A stretch of 64,000 nucleotides of DNA from Microvirga mediterraneensis. Its GTDB lineage: Bacteria; Pseudomonadota; Alphaproteobacteria; Rhizobiales; Beijerinckiaceae. The position numbers and the translations under genes are program-made. The DNA is taken from contig NZ_JACDXJ010000001.1 of assembly GCF_013520865.1 (NCBI RefSeq), positions 372,001 through 436,000 of the forward strand. Reading direction: 5' to 3'. Numbering within the stretch: the first letter of the stretch is position 1; each line of letters opens with the position of its first letter. The notes under the pieces were generated by a model. It was not told the DNA's origin, did no database searches, and was given only the letters and a program-made list of their open reading frames with translations. Positions 1 to 8,382 of the stretch are shown piece by piece.

Positions 1-183
1 CATGTAATCGAGGAGCTCATCATCGAGGCCGATATCCGGCCGGAAGGGCGTCGCGGAATTGGCCCGCTTCGAGTAGCCGTTCGCAAGACGGAGAACCCAG
101 CCGTCGTAGAGCTGATAATCGAACGAGGGCCAGGCGTTCAGGAGGCGGCTCTCGAGTCCGATGATGAGACTGTGGTCGTTCAT
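1..183 (-). CDS. GNAT-family N-acetyltransferase, N-terminal part only
   Basis: The first 61 codons of a minus-strand gene that continues beyond the left edge. The start is an ATG (complement of 181-183). The segment DGWVLRLANGYSKRANS, around residues 28-43, resembles the N-terminal block of GNAT acetyltransferases in which a DGWLLR-type motif is followed by KRANS. The acetyl-CoA-binding part lies outside the window, so neither substrate nor completeness can be judged. It lies upstream of gloB relative to minus-strand reading in reverse order: gloB ends 33 bases before this start, so the two could be co-transcribed. Confidence 0.6.
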   Translation of the reverse strand, partial: MNDHSLIIGLESRLLNAWPSFDYQLYDGWVLRLANGYSKRANSATPFRPDIGLDDELLDYM

Positions 184-216
184 GAGGCTGTCGGCTCCTG
201 CAAGGTCATGCCCTCA

Positions 217-984
217 TCAGAACCTGTTCTTCCATTCGCGCAAGGCCTGAAACACCTCCACGGGCGAGGCTCCTTCCTTATGAACGGATTTCGCGAGCGC
301 AGGCTCCCCGGCCCTTAAGAACGGATTGACGGCTTTCTCCTGGCCGATGGTGGTCGGCACGAGAAAGCGGCCCTCCGCCTGGGCCCTCTCCGCTTCCGCC
401 GCCCGCGCCTTCAAGGCCTCGTTATGCGGATCGGCGGCGAGAGCGAACCGCGCATTGGACAGCGTGTAATCGTGCCCGCAATAGACCCGTGCCTCGTCCG
501 GCAGAGAAGCGAGACGCTGCAGCGTGGCCCAGAATTCCGCATAGGTTCCCTCGAACATCCGCCCGCAGCCGAGGGTGAAGAGGGTGTCGCCGGCAAACAG
601 CGCCCGATCCGCCGCGAACCAGTAGGAGACGTGGTCCATGCAATGACCCGGCGTCTCCCAGACATGGGCCTGAAGGCCGCCCACATGCACCGTATCGCCT
701 TCGCGCACATAGGCATCGGCGGACGGCACCGCCTCGCGCGCCTTGACCGGAGCCACGACCCGGCAGCCCGTGCGACGCTTCAGAGGCTCGACGGCCTGCA
801 CGTGATCGGCATGGCGGTGCGTGACGAGGATGTCGGTCAGCTGCCATCCCGTCTGGGCAAGAGCCGCCAGGATCGCCCCCTCGTCGGGCGCGTCGATGGC
901 CGCGCAGGCCCCCGTATTGGGATCGTGGACCAGAACACCGATATTGTCCTTGAGGCAGAGAAAGGCGTGGATCTGGGCGGACAT
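217..984 (-). CDS. gloB: Hydroxyacylglutathione hydrolase (glyoxalase II)
   Basis: 255-residue metallo-beta-lactamase-fold enzyme that hydrolyses S-lactoylglutathione to D-lactate and glutathione, the second step of methylglyoxal detoxification in the cytosol. The metal motif THRHADH is at residues 55-61 (His56, His58, Asp60, His61), followed by TPGHCMDHV carrying a further ligand. The C-terminal end (NPFLRAGEPAL onward) matches the substrate-binding HAGH C-terminal domain, and the length is normal. A longer reading from position 1113 is possible but runs back past the divergent neighbour; I chose the ATG at 984 because MSAQIHAFLC is the usual family start. Divergent to the methyltransferase gene at 1100, a pairing common in rhizobia. 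Confidence 0.93.
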   Translation of the reverse strand: MSAQIHAFLCLKDNIGVLVHDPNTGACAAIDAPDEGAILAALAQTGWQLTDILVTHRHADHVQAVEPLKRRTGCRVVAPVKAREAVPSADAYVREGDTVHVGGLQAHVWETPGHCMDHVSYWFAADRALFAGDTLFTLGCGRMFEGTYAEFWATLQRLASLPDEARVYCGHDYTLSNARFALAADPHNEALKARAAEAERAQAEGRFLVPTTIGQEKAVNPFLRAGEPALAKSVHKEGASPVEVFQALREWKNRF

Positions 985-1099
985 CGGGGCACCTTGTCTT
1001 GATGTGCTCTGAGCTATCATGGAACAGTCGGCCCGTGAAACCAGACCCGGATCACGCATTCGCTTGCCGGGCCGGATCGAGAGGCAAGCCGTTGAGATC

Positions 1100-1852
1100 A
1101 TGAGCATCGACATTACGGATCTGCGCGGCTTCTACGCCAGCCCCTTGGGAGCCGTGACGCGCCGATTCGTCGGACGCGCCATAGACCGGTTCTGGGGGCC
1201 TCTCACGGGCCTGCGCGTGCTCGGCCTCGGCTATGCGCCCCCTTATCTCTCGGCCGTGAAGGGCGACAGCGAGCGGACGCTGGCCTTCATGCCGGCGAAC
1301 CAGGGCGTGGTGAACTGGCCCAGGACCGGCGCCTCGGCCTCGGCGCTCGTCGATCCGCTGATGATGCCCCTGCCCGATGCCTCCATCGACCGGGTCCTCG
1401 TGGTTCATGCCCTGGAGACGGTGGAGAGCCCGAGCGAGCTCCTGCACGAGATCTGGCGCATCCTCACCCCCGGCGGGCGGATCATCCTGGTAGCCCCCAA
1501 CCGCCGGGGCCTGTGGGCGCGCATGGACACGACCCCCTTCGGCTACGGGCAGCCCTACAGCCGCTCGCAGCTCAAAAGCCTCATGCGCCAGACCTGGTTC
1601 TCCCCCGAAGGCTGGGCAGAAACCCTCTACGTCCCTCCCTTGCGCAACCGCCTCCTGCTCCAGAGCGCCCAGGCCTGGGAGCGGGTGGGTTCCGGGTTCT
1701 CGCTGCCCTTCGCGGGCCTTCACATCGTGGAAGCGACGAAGCAGCTCTACCGGCCGGGAGCCGTCCATGCGGTGCGCCGCTCCCGGCGCCTCTCGCCCGT
1801 TTTCGTCCCGGCTCCGGCCGCCCCCGCCTCGCGAATGACGCCACTGTCTTGA
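1100..1852 (+). CDS. Class I SAM-dependent methyltransferase (COG2226-like)
   Basis: About 250 residues. After an N-terminal segment (DLRGFYASPLG) comes a motif I-like strand (VLGLGYAPPYL, about residues 39-49) and a methyltransferase post-motif region with LHEIWRILTPGGRIILVAPN, about residues 115-134, which is typical of class I small-molecule methyltransferases. The glycine-rich loop is degenerate compared with the usual E/DxGxGxG. The substrate is unknown. The open frame extends upstream to 1019, but the ATG at 1100 starts right at the conserved domain; no strong ribosome site distinguishes the two. Divergent from gloB; this pairing is conserved in Hyphomicrobiales but its functional meaning is not established. 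Confidence 0.75.
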   Translation: MSIDITDLRGFYASPLGAVTRRFVGRAIDRFWGPLTGLRVLGLGYAPPYLSAVKGDSERTLAFMPANQGVVNWPRTGASASALVDPLMMPLPDASIDRVLVVHALETVESPSELLHEIWRILTPGGRIILVAPNRRGLWARMDTTPFGYGQPYSRSQLKSLMRQTWFSPEGWAETLYVPPLRNRLLLQSAQAWERVGSGFSLPFAGLHIVEATKQLYRPGAVHAVRRSRRLSPVFVPAPAAPASRMTPLS

Positions 1853-1975
1853 TTCCGCCGGGTTTTGCGGGAGTAAGACAGGGCTCAACTTGACTTGAGT
1901 CCTCCAAAACGCCAGTGTCCGGCCCGCTTCGGCAGGGCTATCCGGTCACGCCGGCCTTCATGTTCATAGAGTCTG

Positions 1976-2929
1976 ATGCGCAGTTATCTCGATTTCGAAA
2001 AGCCCGTCGCCGAGCTGGAAGCCAAGGTCGAGGAGCTCCGGGCCCTCGGTGAGAACCGGGACGCCGTCTCCATCACCGACGACATCTCGCGCCTGGAGGT
2101 CAAGGCCGCAGACGCCCTGAAGGAGCTTTATGCCAAGCTCACGCCCTGGCAGAAGACCCTGGTCGCGCGCCATCCCCAGCGCCCGCATTTCGTCGATTAC
2201 TGCGCCGGCCTCATCACCGAGTTCACCCCCCTCGCCGGCGACCGCAAATTCGCCGAGGACGAGGCCATCGTCGGCGGCTTCGGCCGATTCCGGGGCCAGC
2301 CCGTCTGCGTGATGGGCCAGGAGAAGGGCTACAACACCGAAACCCGCATCCGGCACAATTTCGGCATGGCCCGTCCCGAGGGCTACCGCAAGGCCGTGCG
2401 CCTGATGGAGATGGCCGACCGGTTCGGCTTGCCCGTTCTGTCCTTCGTTGATACCGCCGGAGCCTATCCCGGCATCGAGGCGGAGGAGCGCGGCCAGGCC
2501 GAGGCCATCGCCCGCTCGACCGAGATGCAGCTGGCGCTGGGCGTGCCGAACGTCTCTCTCGTGATCGGTGAAGGCGGTTCGGGCGGCGCGATCGCCATCG
2601 CCACGGCCAACAAAGTGCTGATGCTGGAGCACGCCATCTACAGCGTGATCTCTCCGGAAGGCGCGGCCTCGATCCTCTGGCGCGACGCAGCCCGTGCCCA
2701 GGACGCTGCCACCAACATGAAGATCACGGCACAGGACCTCCTGCGCCTCGGCATCATCGACGGCATCGTCACGGAGCCCGTGGGCGGCGCTCACCGGGAT
2801 CCGCAGGCGACCATCCAGGCCGCCGGCAACGCGATCGAGGAAGCTCTGCAGGACCTCGGCAACATGGGCCCGGCCGAGATCCGCGACCACCGCGCCGACA
2901 AGTTCCTCAATATCGGGCGCAAGCTCTAA
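1976..2929 (+). CDS. accA: Acetyl-CoA carboxylase carboxyltransferase subunit alpha
   Basis: 317 residues, the normal length. Together with AccD it forms the carboxyltransferase half of acetyl-CoA carboxylase, which transfers CO2 from biotin to acetyl-CoA to make malonyl-CoA for fatty acid synthesis. Diagnostic segments are [15 protein letters not shown] at the N-terminus, [39 protein letters not shown] and [12 protein letters not shown] (oxyanion-forming glycines), with [14 protein letters not shown] downstream. It sits alone on the plus strand and is followed by a strong hairpin. No accD is in the window, which is usual for alphaproteobacteria. Confidence 0.97.
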   Translation: MRSYLDFEKPVAELEAKVEELRALGENRDAVSITDDISRLEVKAADALKELYAKLTPWQKTLVARHPQRPHFVDYCAGLITEFTPLAGDRKFAEDEAIVGGFGRFRGQPVCVMGQEKGYNTETRIRHNFGMARPEGYRKAVRLMEMADRFGLPVLSFVDTAGAYPGIEAEERGQAEAIARSTEMQLALGVPNVSLVIGEGGSGGAIAIATANKVLMLEHAIYSVISPEGAASILWRDAARAQDAATNMKITAQDLLRLGIIDGIVTEPVGGAHRDPQATIQAAGNAIEEALQDLGNMGPAEIRDHRADKFLNIGRKL

Positions 2930-2950
2930 TTCGACTCGTCCGATGTCTCG

Positions 2951-2977
2951 CCCGCCCGGCGCCCCGGGCGGGTTCCC
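2951..2977 (+). terminator. Rho-independent-like terminator after accA
   Basis: A perfect 9-bp GC stem (CCCGCCCGG at 2951-2959 with CCGGGCGGG at 2964-2972) encloses a 4-base loop and is followed by TTCCCTT. It begins 21 bases after the accA stop. The T tract is interrupted, so termination may be incomplete. Confidence 0.6.
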
Positions 2978-3186
2978 TTGGCCGCTCCCCTTTACCCCGG
3001 AAGAGATAGGCACCCCTCCGATGAGCGGTGCCGCAACCTGTCTCAGGCCGATCTTTTACCTTCGATTCAGCATAACTCCGTTACGGCCCCGCTTGCAGTA
3101 AGGGCCAGTTAAGGCTAACGATTTAAGGGTTAAAGGGGAACTGACCGGCACAGACGCCGGCAGATCAAAAATTGCGGGGTCCCCCC

Positions 3187-4473
3187 ATGATGAAGCGTTT
3201 TGCATTGGCCGCGAGCCTGGTGCTCGCGCTTGCTGCCTGTCAGGACGACCAGCTTTCCCGTGGCTCTACACGACATCTCGTCCCGATTCCGCCGGCCACG
3301 ATGGCGCTGATGTCCACGAAGGGCATGTCCAAGGCCGATCCCATCCTGATCCGGGCCTATAAGAAGGAATCGGAGCTGGAGATCTGGAAGCGCGGCTCCA
3401 ACGGGAAATACGCGTTGCTCAAGACCTATCCGGTCTGCCGCTGGTCCGGCCAGCTCGGCCCCAAGACCCGCGAAGGCGACCGGCAGGTGCCGGAAGGCTT
3501 CTACTCGGTCACGCCGGCCCAGATGAACCCGAACTCGGCCTTTTACCTGTCATTCGATACCGGCTATCCGAACGCCTACGATCGGTCCTTCGGCCGCAAC
3601 GGCGGCGACATCATGGTCCATGGGGCCTGCTCCTCGCGGGGCTGCTTCGCCATGACGGACCAGAATATCGCCGAGATCTACGCCATTGCCCGCGAGGCCC
3701 TCGGCGCCGGTCAGCGCAGCTTCCAGTTCCAGTCCTATCCGTTCCGGATGACGGCCGAGAATCTGGCCAAGCACCGCCTCGACCCGAATATCGGCTTCTG
3801 GAAGAACCTGAAGGAAGGCTCCGATACCTTCGACGTGTCGAAGGAGGAGTTGCGCGTGGCGGTTGCCAACAAGCGCTATGTCTTCAACGCGGACGACAGC
3901 ACGATGGCCGCCGTGACGCAGAAGCAGCGGCACGACGAGCAGGAGGTGGCCGATCTGGTCGCCAAGGGCGAAAAGCCGATCAAGCTCGTTTACAACGACG
4001 GCGACACGCATGAATCCTTCCGCGCCGCCCTAGCCAGCGTGTCGGGCGTGTCCGACAGCAAGCTCGGTTTCGTGAGCCGCACCGAAGGCATCTCTTCCGG
4101 CCCGCAGCAGATCGCGCTCGACGACAGCGGCCGCGAGAAGATCGACACGCCGTCGACTGCGCTCGCCTTCGCGTCGATGAAGGAGGTCCCCGCCTCGCAG
4201 CCTGAGCCTCGTCAGGCCGCAAGCCGCGTAGCGGTCACCCAGCAGACCGCGCCGGTCGCCACCGCTGCCGCGGCGGCCTCCTCGCAGGAGACGCCCTTCT
4301 ACAAGAAGATGTTCAGCGGCGTGACCGACCTGTTCAGCACCTCGGATGCCCAGCCCGTGGCCGAGACGGTCCAGGTCGCTCCGGCTCCTCTCAAGGCGGC
4401 ACCGACGGCGAAAGTCGTGCCGCAGAAGCGGGCGCAGGGCTCCACCGCGGTCAACGTAGCGGCGGCGAACTGA
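3187..4473 (+). CDS. YkuD-family L,D-transpeptidase lipoprotein with long C-terminal extension
   Basis: 428 residues. A lipoprotein signal (MMKRFALAAS, lipobox ending LAAC with Cys18) predicts a lipid-anchored envelope protein. Residues about 50-160 form a YkuD/YafK-type domain with the catalytic block HGACSSRGC at 145-153 (His145, Cys153), expected to form or exchange 3-3 peptidoglycan crosslinks or attach proteins to peptidoglycan. The following 270 residues are not part of the catalytic domain; the last 150 are rich in Ala, Pro and Gln and look disordered. A TTG 15 bases upstream also opens the frame, but the ATG at 3187 starts exactly at the signal peptide. Monocistronic, with its own terminator. 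Confidence 0.85.
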   Translation: MMKRFALAASLVLALAACQDDQLSRGSTRHLVPIPPATMALMSTKGMSKADPILIRAYKKESELEIWKRGSNGKYALLKTYPVCRWSGQLGPKTREGDRQVPEGFYSVTPAQMNPNSAFYLSFDTGYPNAYDRSFGRNGGDIMVHGACSSRGCFAMTDQNIAEIYAIAREALGAGQRSFQFQSYPFRMTAENLAKHRLDPNIGFWKNLKEGSDTFDVSKEELRVAVANKRYVFNADDSTMAAVTQKQRHDEQEVADLVAKGEKPIKLVYNDGDTHESFRAALASVSGVSDSKLGFVSRTEGISSGPQQIALDDSGREKIDTPSTALAFASMKEVPASQPEPRQAASRVAVTQQTAPVATAAAAASSQETPFYKKMFSGVTDLFSTSDAQPVAETVQVAPAPLKAAPTAKVVPQKRAQGSTAVNVAAAN

Positions 4474-4502
4474 GCCGCAATCCCGTTCAGACGCAAGAAC
4501 CA

Positions 4503-4531
4503 AAAGCCCGCCTCACCGGCGGGCTTTTTTG
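4503..4531 (+). terminator. Rho-independent terminator after the YkuD lipoprotein gene
   Basis: Stem AAGCCCGCC / GGCGGGCTT with a 4-base loop, followed by a run of T (CTTTTTTG). A textbook intrinsic terminator located 30 bases after the stop codon at 4473. Confidence 0.85.
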
Positions 4532-4560
4532 TTGATGGGACTGGAAGTGCCCGCAGCAGA

Positions 4561-4584
4561 AAGCCCGGCGCGATGGCCGGGCTT
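4561..4584 (-). terminator. Terminator hairpin after cheZ (recurrent sequence)
   Basis: Stem AAGCCCGGC at 4561-4569 pairs with GCCGGGCTT at 4576-4584. Read on the minus strand it lies 27 bases past the cheZ stop and ends CTTTCTG. Almost the same sequence recurs at 5841-5864 and 9841-9868. Confidence 0.7.
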
Positions 4585-4610
4585 CGATGGGTCTTGCCGC
4601 ACAGTTCCGG

Positions 4611-5318
4611 TCAGCCGAACAGGGCGTCGATGGCATCCTGGGAGGTGCGGTTCGGATCGCCGTCGAGGGCCGGCCCGTTCAGCAGGGCCTCGTCCCCATC
4701 CCGCTCCGGCATCTGGAAGGCGTCCACGTCGTTGAAGCTTTCGAGGCCGCCCCAGATGTGAGCCATCTGGGTCACGCGCTCCTCGATGAACTTCATCGAG
4801 CCGACGACCTTGCTGATGCGCTGGCCGGTAATGTCCTGAAAATTGCACGCCTCGAAGATCGTGATCACCTTGTCGGAGATGCGCTGGGCCATCGCGGCGT
4901 CCTCGCCCGACAGGTGCGAGGACAACGCTCCGGTGATCTCGTCGATCTCCTCGGCCGCCGCCAGGATGCTGTTGGTGGCTGCTTCCGTACCGGAAACAAC
5001 GGCCCCCAGTTCATCCGTGACGCTCGTTACCTGCCCTCCCGGCGTGTGCGAGTGTAGGGTCGCGATCTCCCGCTTGGTGCGCTGGATCGATTCCGTGATG
5101 GCGTCGAGCTCTTCCTTGAGCCTGAGCGCCTCGCGCAGGTCGGTACGGATCTGGTCCAGGAGAGCCTTGGAGGCCCCGCTGTTGGGCTCGAGCGCCGCGT
5201 GAATGGCCGCCATGCCCCGCATGATTTCCGCATGCCGTCGGGCGGCGATGCTCTCGCGGGACTGAGCCAGGAGGTCCAGGCTCAAAGGGTCGAAGGAGAC
5301 GGGTGGCGGAAGGCGCAT
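4611..5318 (-). CDS. cheZ: Protein phosphatase CheZ-like
   Basis: 235 residues. CheZ dephosphorylates CheY-P and terminates the chemotaxis signal. Evidence is the long helical region, the FQDITGQRISKV segment (residues about 160-171) that holds the catalytic-helix motif of CheZ (the Asp-x-x-x-Gln arrangement, D-I-T-G-Q), and the C-terminal tail SQDAIDALFG, which resembles the CheY-binding peptide of enterobacterial CheZ. The adjacent gene upstream on the same strand, only 5 bases away, encodes CheY, so the two form an operon. No other chemotaxis gene is present nearby, so this is an orphan pair whose upstream kinase is elsewhere. Confidence 0.85.
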   Translation of the reverse strand: MRLPPPVSFDPLSLDLLAQSRESIAARRHAEIMRGMAAIHAALEPNSGASKALLDQIRTDLREALRLKEELDAITESIQRTKREIATLHSHTPGGQVTSVTDELGAVVSGTEAATNSILAAAEEIDEITGALSSHLSGEDAAMAQRISDKVITIFEACNFQDITGQRISKVVGSMKFIEERVTQMAHIWGGLESFNDVDAFQMPERDGDEALLNGPALDGDPNRTSQDAIDALFG

Positions 5319-5323
5319 CGTGG

Positions 5324-5707
5324 CTACTCGCCCAGCACCGCGGCGATCTTCGAACGGAGGGTTTCCGCGTTGAAGGGCTTCACGATGTAGTTGTTCACGC
5401 CCGCCTGCTTGGCGGCCACGACGTTCTCGGTCTTGGCCTCGGCGGTGATCATGATGAAGGGAAGGGCATTCAGCTCCGCGTCGGCGCGGACCTTCTGGAG
5501 GAGCTCGAACCCAGTCATCGGCGCCATGTTCCAGTCGGAGATCACGAGCCCGTACTTCTTCTCCTTGAGCTTGCCCAGGGCTTCCGAACCGTCCTTGGCC
5601 TCGTCGACATCGGTGAAGCCGATCTGCTTGAGGAGGTTGCGGATGATGCGCAGCATCGTCTGGTAGTCGTCGACGATGAGCACCGGAAGAGAGGTATTCA
5701 ATGCCAT
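5324..5707 (-). CDS. cheY: Single-domain response regulator CheY
   Basis: 127 residues, one receiver domain and no output domain. Acidic pocket DD at 13-14, phosphorylatable Asp58 in VISDWN, Thr88 in MITAEA and Lys110 in YIVKPF are all present, so it should be functional. The phosphorylated form binds the flagellar motor switch in the classical system. The frame is open far upstream, but MALNTSLPVLIVDD is the normal start and the extra upstream residues are unrelated. It is the first gene of the cheY-cheZ operon, with a recurrent terminator just upstream separating it from the ABC-F gene. Confidence 0.93.
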   Translation of the reverse strand: MALNTSLPVLIVDDYQTMLRIIRNLLKQIGFTDVDEAKDGSEALGKLKEKKYGLVISDWNMAPMTGFELLQKVRADAELNALPFIMITAEAKTENVVAAKQAGVNNYIVKPFNAETLRSKIAAVLGE

Positions 5708-5835
5708 GATGTTTCGGCCCGAATTGAGAAAGGGTTGCGGATCGGGCCCTTCGGCAGGGCCCTGGTCCAAAAAGGGTTGTTGTGTCCCTGCCTTATTCAC
5801 GACGATGCTTGTCTCAAGCTGACCTCGAGACGACA

Positions 5836-5866
5836 GCAAAAAGCCCGGCACGATGGCCGGGCTTTC
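5836..5866 (-). terminator. Terminator after the ABC-F gene (recurrent sequence)
   Basis: Stem AAGCCCGGC (5841-5849) and GCCGGGCTT (5856-5864) around a 6-base loop. On the minus strand it ends in CTTTTTGCTG, a good U tract, 23 bases after the ABC-F stop. Confidence 0.85.
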
Positions 5867-5888
5867 ATTTGGCTCTTCAGAGGCTGTC

Positions 5889-7511
5889 TCAGTGGCGCAG
5901 GCCTGGGGCTTCCTGGCCGGTGCGCGCCACATACTCGGTATAGCCGCCGCCATATTGGTGGATGCCCTCCGGGGTGAGTTCGAGCACCCGGTTGGACAGG
6001 GCGGCCAGGAAGTGGCGGTCGTGGGAGACGAAGAGCATGGTGCCCTCGTATTTCGACAGGGCCTCGATCAGCATCTCCTTCGTGGCCATGTCGAGATGGT
6101 TCGTCGGTTCGTCGAGCACCAGGAAGTTCGGCGGGTCGTAGAGCATCTTGGCCATGACGAGGCGAGCCTTCTCGCCGCCCGAGAGTACGCGGCACTTCTT
6201 CTCCGCGTCGTCGCCGGAGAAGCCGAAGCAGCCGGCGAGCGTGCGGAGCGATCCCTGGCCAGCCTGCGGGAACGAATCCTCCAGGAACTCGAATACCGTG
6301 CGGTCGCCTTCCAGCACCTCCATGGCGTGCTGGGCGAAATAGCCCATCTTCACGCTCGCTCCGATCGTGACCGTTCCGTCATCAGGCGCTGCGGAACCGG
6401 CCACCAGCTTCAGCAGGGTCGACTTGCCGGCGCCGTTGACGCCCATGACGCACCAGCGCTCCTTGCGGCGCACCGCGAAATCCAGCCCCTCGTAGATGCT
6501 GCGGCTGCCGTAGCGCTTGTGCACGCCCTTCAGGCTGACCACGTCGTCCCCCGAGCGCGGAGCCGGCAGGAACTCGAAGGCCACCGCCTGGCGGCGCTTC
6601 GGCGGCTCGACCCGGTCGATCTTCTCCAGCTTCTTGACCCGGCTCTGGACCTGGGCCGCGTGGGAGGCGCGCGCCTTGAATCGCTCGATGAACTTGATCT
6701 CCTTGGCCAGCATGGCCTGCTGGCGCTCGAACTGGGCCTGCTGCTGCTTCTCGTTGAGCGCCCGCTGCTGCTCGTAGAATTCGTAATCGCCGGAATAGGT
6801 GGTGAGCGAGCCGCCGTCGATCTCCATGATCTTGTTGACGATGCGGTTCATGAACGCGCGGTCGTGCGAGGTCATGAGCAGCGCGCCCTCGTAGCCCTTC
6901 AGGAACTCCTCCAGCCAGATGATGCTCTCGAGATCCAGGTGGTTGCTCGGCTCGTCGAGGAGCATCACGTCCGGTCGCATCAGGAGGATGCGGCCGAGCG
7001 CGACGCGCATCTTCCAGCCGCCCGAGAGGGCGCCCACGTCGCCGTCCATCATCTCCTGGCTGAAGCCAAGCCCGGCCAGCACCTCACGGGCCCTCCCCTC
7101 GAGGGAATAGCCGTCCAGTTCCTCGTAGCGCGCCTGCACCTCGCCATAGCGCTCGATGACCGCCTCGAGGTCGCCTGCCCTCTCCGGGTCCACCATGGCG
7201 GCTTCCAGCTCCCGCAGCTCGGCCGCCACGGCGCTGACGGGGCCGGCGCCCTCCATGACCTCGGCGAGGGCGCTACGACCCGCCATTTCGCCCACATCCT
7301 GGCTGAAATAGCCGATGGTGACGCCGCGATCGACGGAAACCTGCCCCTCGTCGGGGTGCTCCTCCTTGTTGATCATCCGGAAGAGCGTGGTCTTGCCCGC
7401 GCCGTTGGGGCCCACGAGGCCGACCTTCTCGCCCTTCTGGAGCGTCCCGGAGGCCTCGATGAAGAGGATCCTGTGGCTGTTCTGCTTACTGATGTTCTCG
7501 ACGCGAATCAT
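5889..7511 (-). CDS. ABC-F family ribosome-associated ATPase
   Basis: 540 residues with two nucleotide-binding domains and no membrane segment, the ABC-F arrangement. NBD1 has GPNGAGKTT (about residue 36) and a signature LSGGWKMRVALGR followed by LLDEPSNHLD; NBD2 has GVNGAGKST and LSGGEKARLVMAK with LVLDEPTNHLD. The linker between them (EQQRALNEKQQQAQFERQQ) is highly charged, as in the P-site tRNA-interaction motif linker. ABC-F proteins such as EttA, Uup and YbiT act on the ribosome; which subgroup this belongs to I cannot fix. Start at the ATG at 7511 (MIRVENISK); the upstream MRQASRV extension has no obvious ribosome site. Confidence 0.88.
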   Translation of the reverse strand: MIRVENISKQNSHRILFIEASGTLQKGEKVGLVGPNGAGKTTLFRMINKEEHPDEGQVSVDRGVTIGYFSQDVGEMAGRSALAEVMEGAGPVSAVAAELRELEAAMVDPERAGDLEAVIERYGEVQARYEELDGYSLEGRAREVLAGLGFSQEMMDGDVGALSGGWKMRVALGRILLMRPDVMLLDEPSNHLDLESIIWLEEFLKGYEGALLMTSHDRAFMNRIVNKIMEIDGGSLTTYSGDYEFYEQQRALNEKQQQAQFERQQAMLAKEIKFIERFKARASHAAQVQSRVKKLEKIDRVEPPKRRQAVAFEFLPAPRSGDDVVSLKGVHKRYGSRSIYEGLDFAVRRKERWCVMGVNGAGKSTLLKLVAGSAAPDDGTVTIGASVKMGYFAQHAMEVLEGDRTVFEFLEDSFPQAGQGSLRTLAGCFGFSGDDAEKKCRVLSGGEKARLVMAKMLYDPPNFLVLDEPTNHLDMATKEMLIEALSKYEGTMLFVSHDRHFLAALSNRVLELTPEGIHQYGGGYTEYVARTGQEAPGLRH

Positions 7512-7525
7512 AACTCGTGAGGCCT

Positions 7526-7574
7526 GGCGCATCGTGCGGAAAAGGGTCCCGGTCTTCCGCCCCGAACGATGCGC
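7526..7574. repeat. Palindromic dispersed repeat, GCATCG family, copy 1
   Basis: Ends are exact inverted 9-mers, GCGCATCGT at 7527-7535 and ACGATGCGC at 7566-7574, with a similar middle (GCGGAAAAGGGTCCCGG) to the copy at 7695. It lies directly upstream of the ABC-F start in a 371-base gap that otherwise shows no gene. Confidence 0.7.
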
Positions 7575-7590
7575 TCTTCAAAGGGGAAAA

Positions 7591-7640
7591 GAGCATCGAA
7601 TGGGCCCCGGAAGTGAGTTCCAGTTTCGGGCCCGATGCTC
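7591..7640. repeat. Palindromic dispersed repeat, GCATCG family, copy 2
   Basis: Ends are GAGCATCG and CGATGCTC; inner arms TGGGCCCCGG and TTTCGGGCCC also pair partly. Same family as the neighbouring copies but with slightly different terminal bases. Confidence 0.6.
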
Positions 7641-7694
7641 TGGAGGAGTTGCTGCGGCCTTATGGCATGGCTCGCGTCCCGGGGCGAGCACCTA

Positions 7695-7742
7695 GCGCAT
7701 CGTGCGGTAAAGTGGCCCGGTTTTCCGCGCTCAACGATGCGC
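7695..7742. repeat. Palindromic dispersed repeat, GCATCG family, copy 3
   Basis: Exact inverted ends GCGCATCGT (7695-7703) and ACGATGCGC (7734-7742). The middle is nearly the same as copy 1. The rest of 7512-7882 shows only further fragments of these motifs (for example near 7758) and no coding sequence. Confidence 0.7.
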
Positions 7743-7882
7743 CAAGCTAAAGAATAAGCATCGGACCCGGGCAAAATGTCAGAGGTCCAAGGTTGAACGC
7801 TGCAGCCTAAGAGCCGCGTCTAACCCTCTTTTCCTATGGCCTTGTCCGGGACGCGAAGACATCCTGTCATGGAGGAGAAAGG

Positions 7883-8332
7883 ATGGTCGCCATGCGAAGG
7901 ACCGTCATTGCGGCAGCCACAGTGCTGATCGCCAGCGGGCTCGGAGTGCTCGCCCAATCCAGCGACCCGGTCGTGCAGCGCCAGAACCTGATGAAGAACA
8001 ACCAGGAACAGGTCCGCGCGCTCACCGGCATGGTCCGGGGACAGGTCCCGTTCAATGCGGCCACCGCCCAGGCGGCCTTCCAGCGGATCGCGCAGAACGC
8101 GCAGCAGATCCCCGGGCTGTTCCCGCCGGGCTCGCATCGCGGGAAGACCGAGGCGCTCCCCGTCGTCTGGGAGCGGAAGGCGGATTTCGACGCCCGCGCG
8201 ACCAAGCTCGAACAGGATGCCAAGGCGGCTCAGGCAAGTATCTCGGACCAGGCGGGCCTGCAGGCCGCCATCCAGCGGGTCGGCCAGAACTGCGGCGGCT
8301 GTCACGAATCCTACCGCCGCAAGGAAAGCTGA
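7883..8332 (+). CDS. Cytochrome c' family protein, exported
   Basis: 149 residues. An N-terminal signal peptide (about residues 1-24, TVIAAATVLIASGLGVLA) directs export to the periplasm. The single haem-binding motif CGGCH is at 137-141, close to the C-terminus, which is the cytochrome c' arrangement (four-helix bundle, five-coordinate haem); the middle is predicted helical. These proteins bind NO or CO and protect against nitrosative stress, or act in electron transfer. GGAG six bases before the ATG at 7883 supports this start. It is followed after 50 bases, with a hairpin, by the DUF1194 gene and is likely co-transcribed with it. Confidence 0.88.
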   Translation: MVAMRRTVIAAATVLIASGLGVLAQSSDPVVQRQNLMKNNQEQVRALTGMVRGQVPFNAATAQAAFQRIAQNAQQIPGLFPPGSHRGKTEALPVVWERKADFDARATKLEQDAKAAQASISDQAGLQAAIQRVGQNCGGCHESYRRKES

Positions 8333-8341
8333 CGTAACATC

Positions 8342-8362
8342 CGAGGTTTCGAGGAAACCTCG
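8342..8362 (+). other. Intercistronic hairpin between cytochrome c' and DUF1194 genes
   Basis: A perfect 9-bp stem CGAGGTTTC / GAAACCTCG with a 3-base loop lies in the 50-base gap, with no T tract. It ends 20 bases before the next ATG. It may stabilise an upstream transcript or tune translation rather than terminate. Confidence 0.5.
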
Positions 8363-8382
8363 ATCCTCTGAGGGAGATCGCG

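Noticed and set aside
3109..3133. A cluster of TTAA sequences upstream of the YkuD gene that looked like a CtrA site.
   Set aside because: The spacings (10 and 3 bases) do not match TTAA-N7-TTAA, so a CtrA box is not supported.
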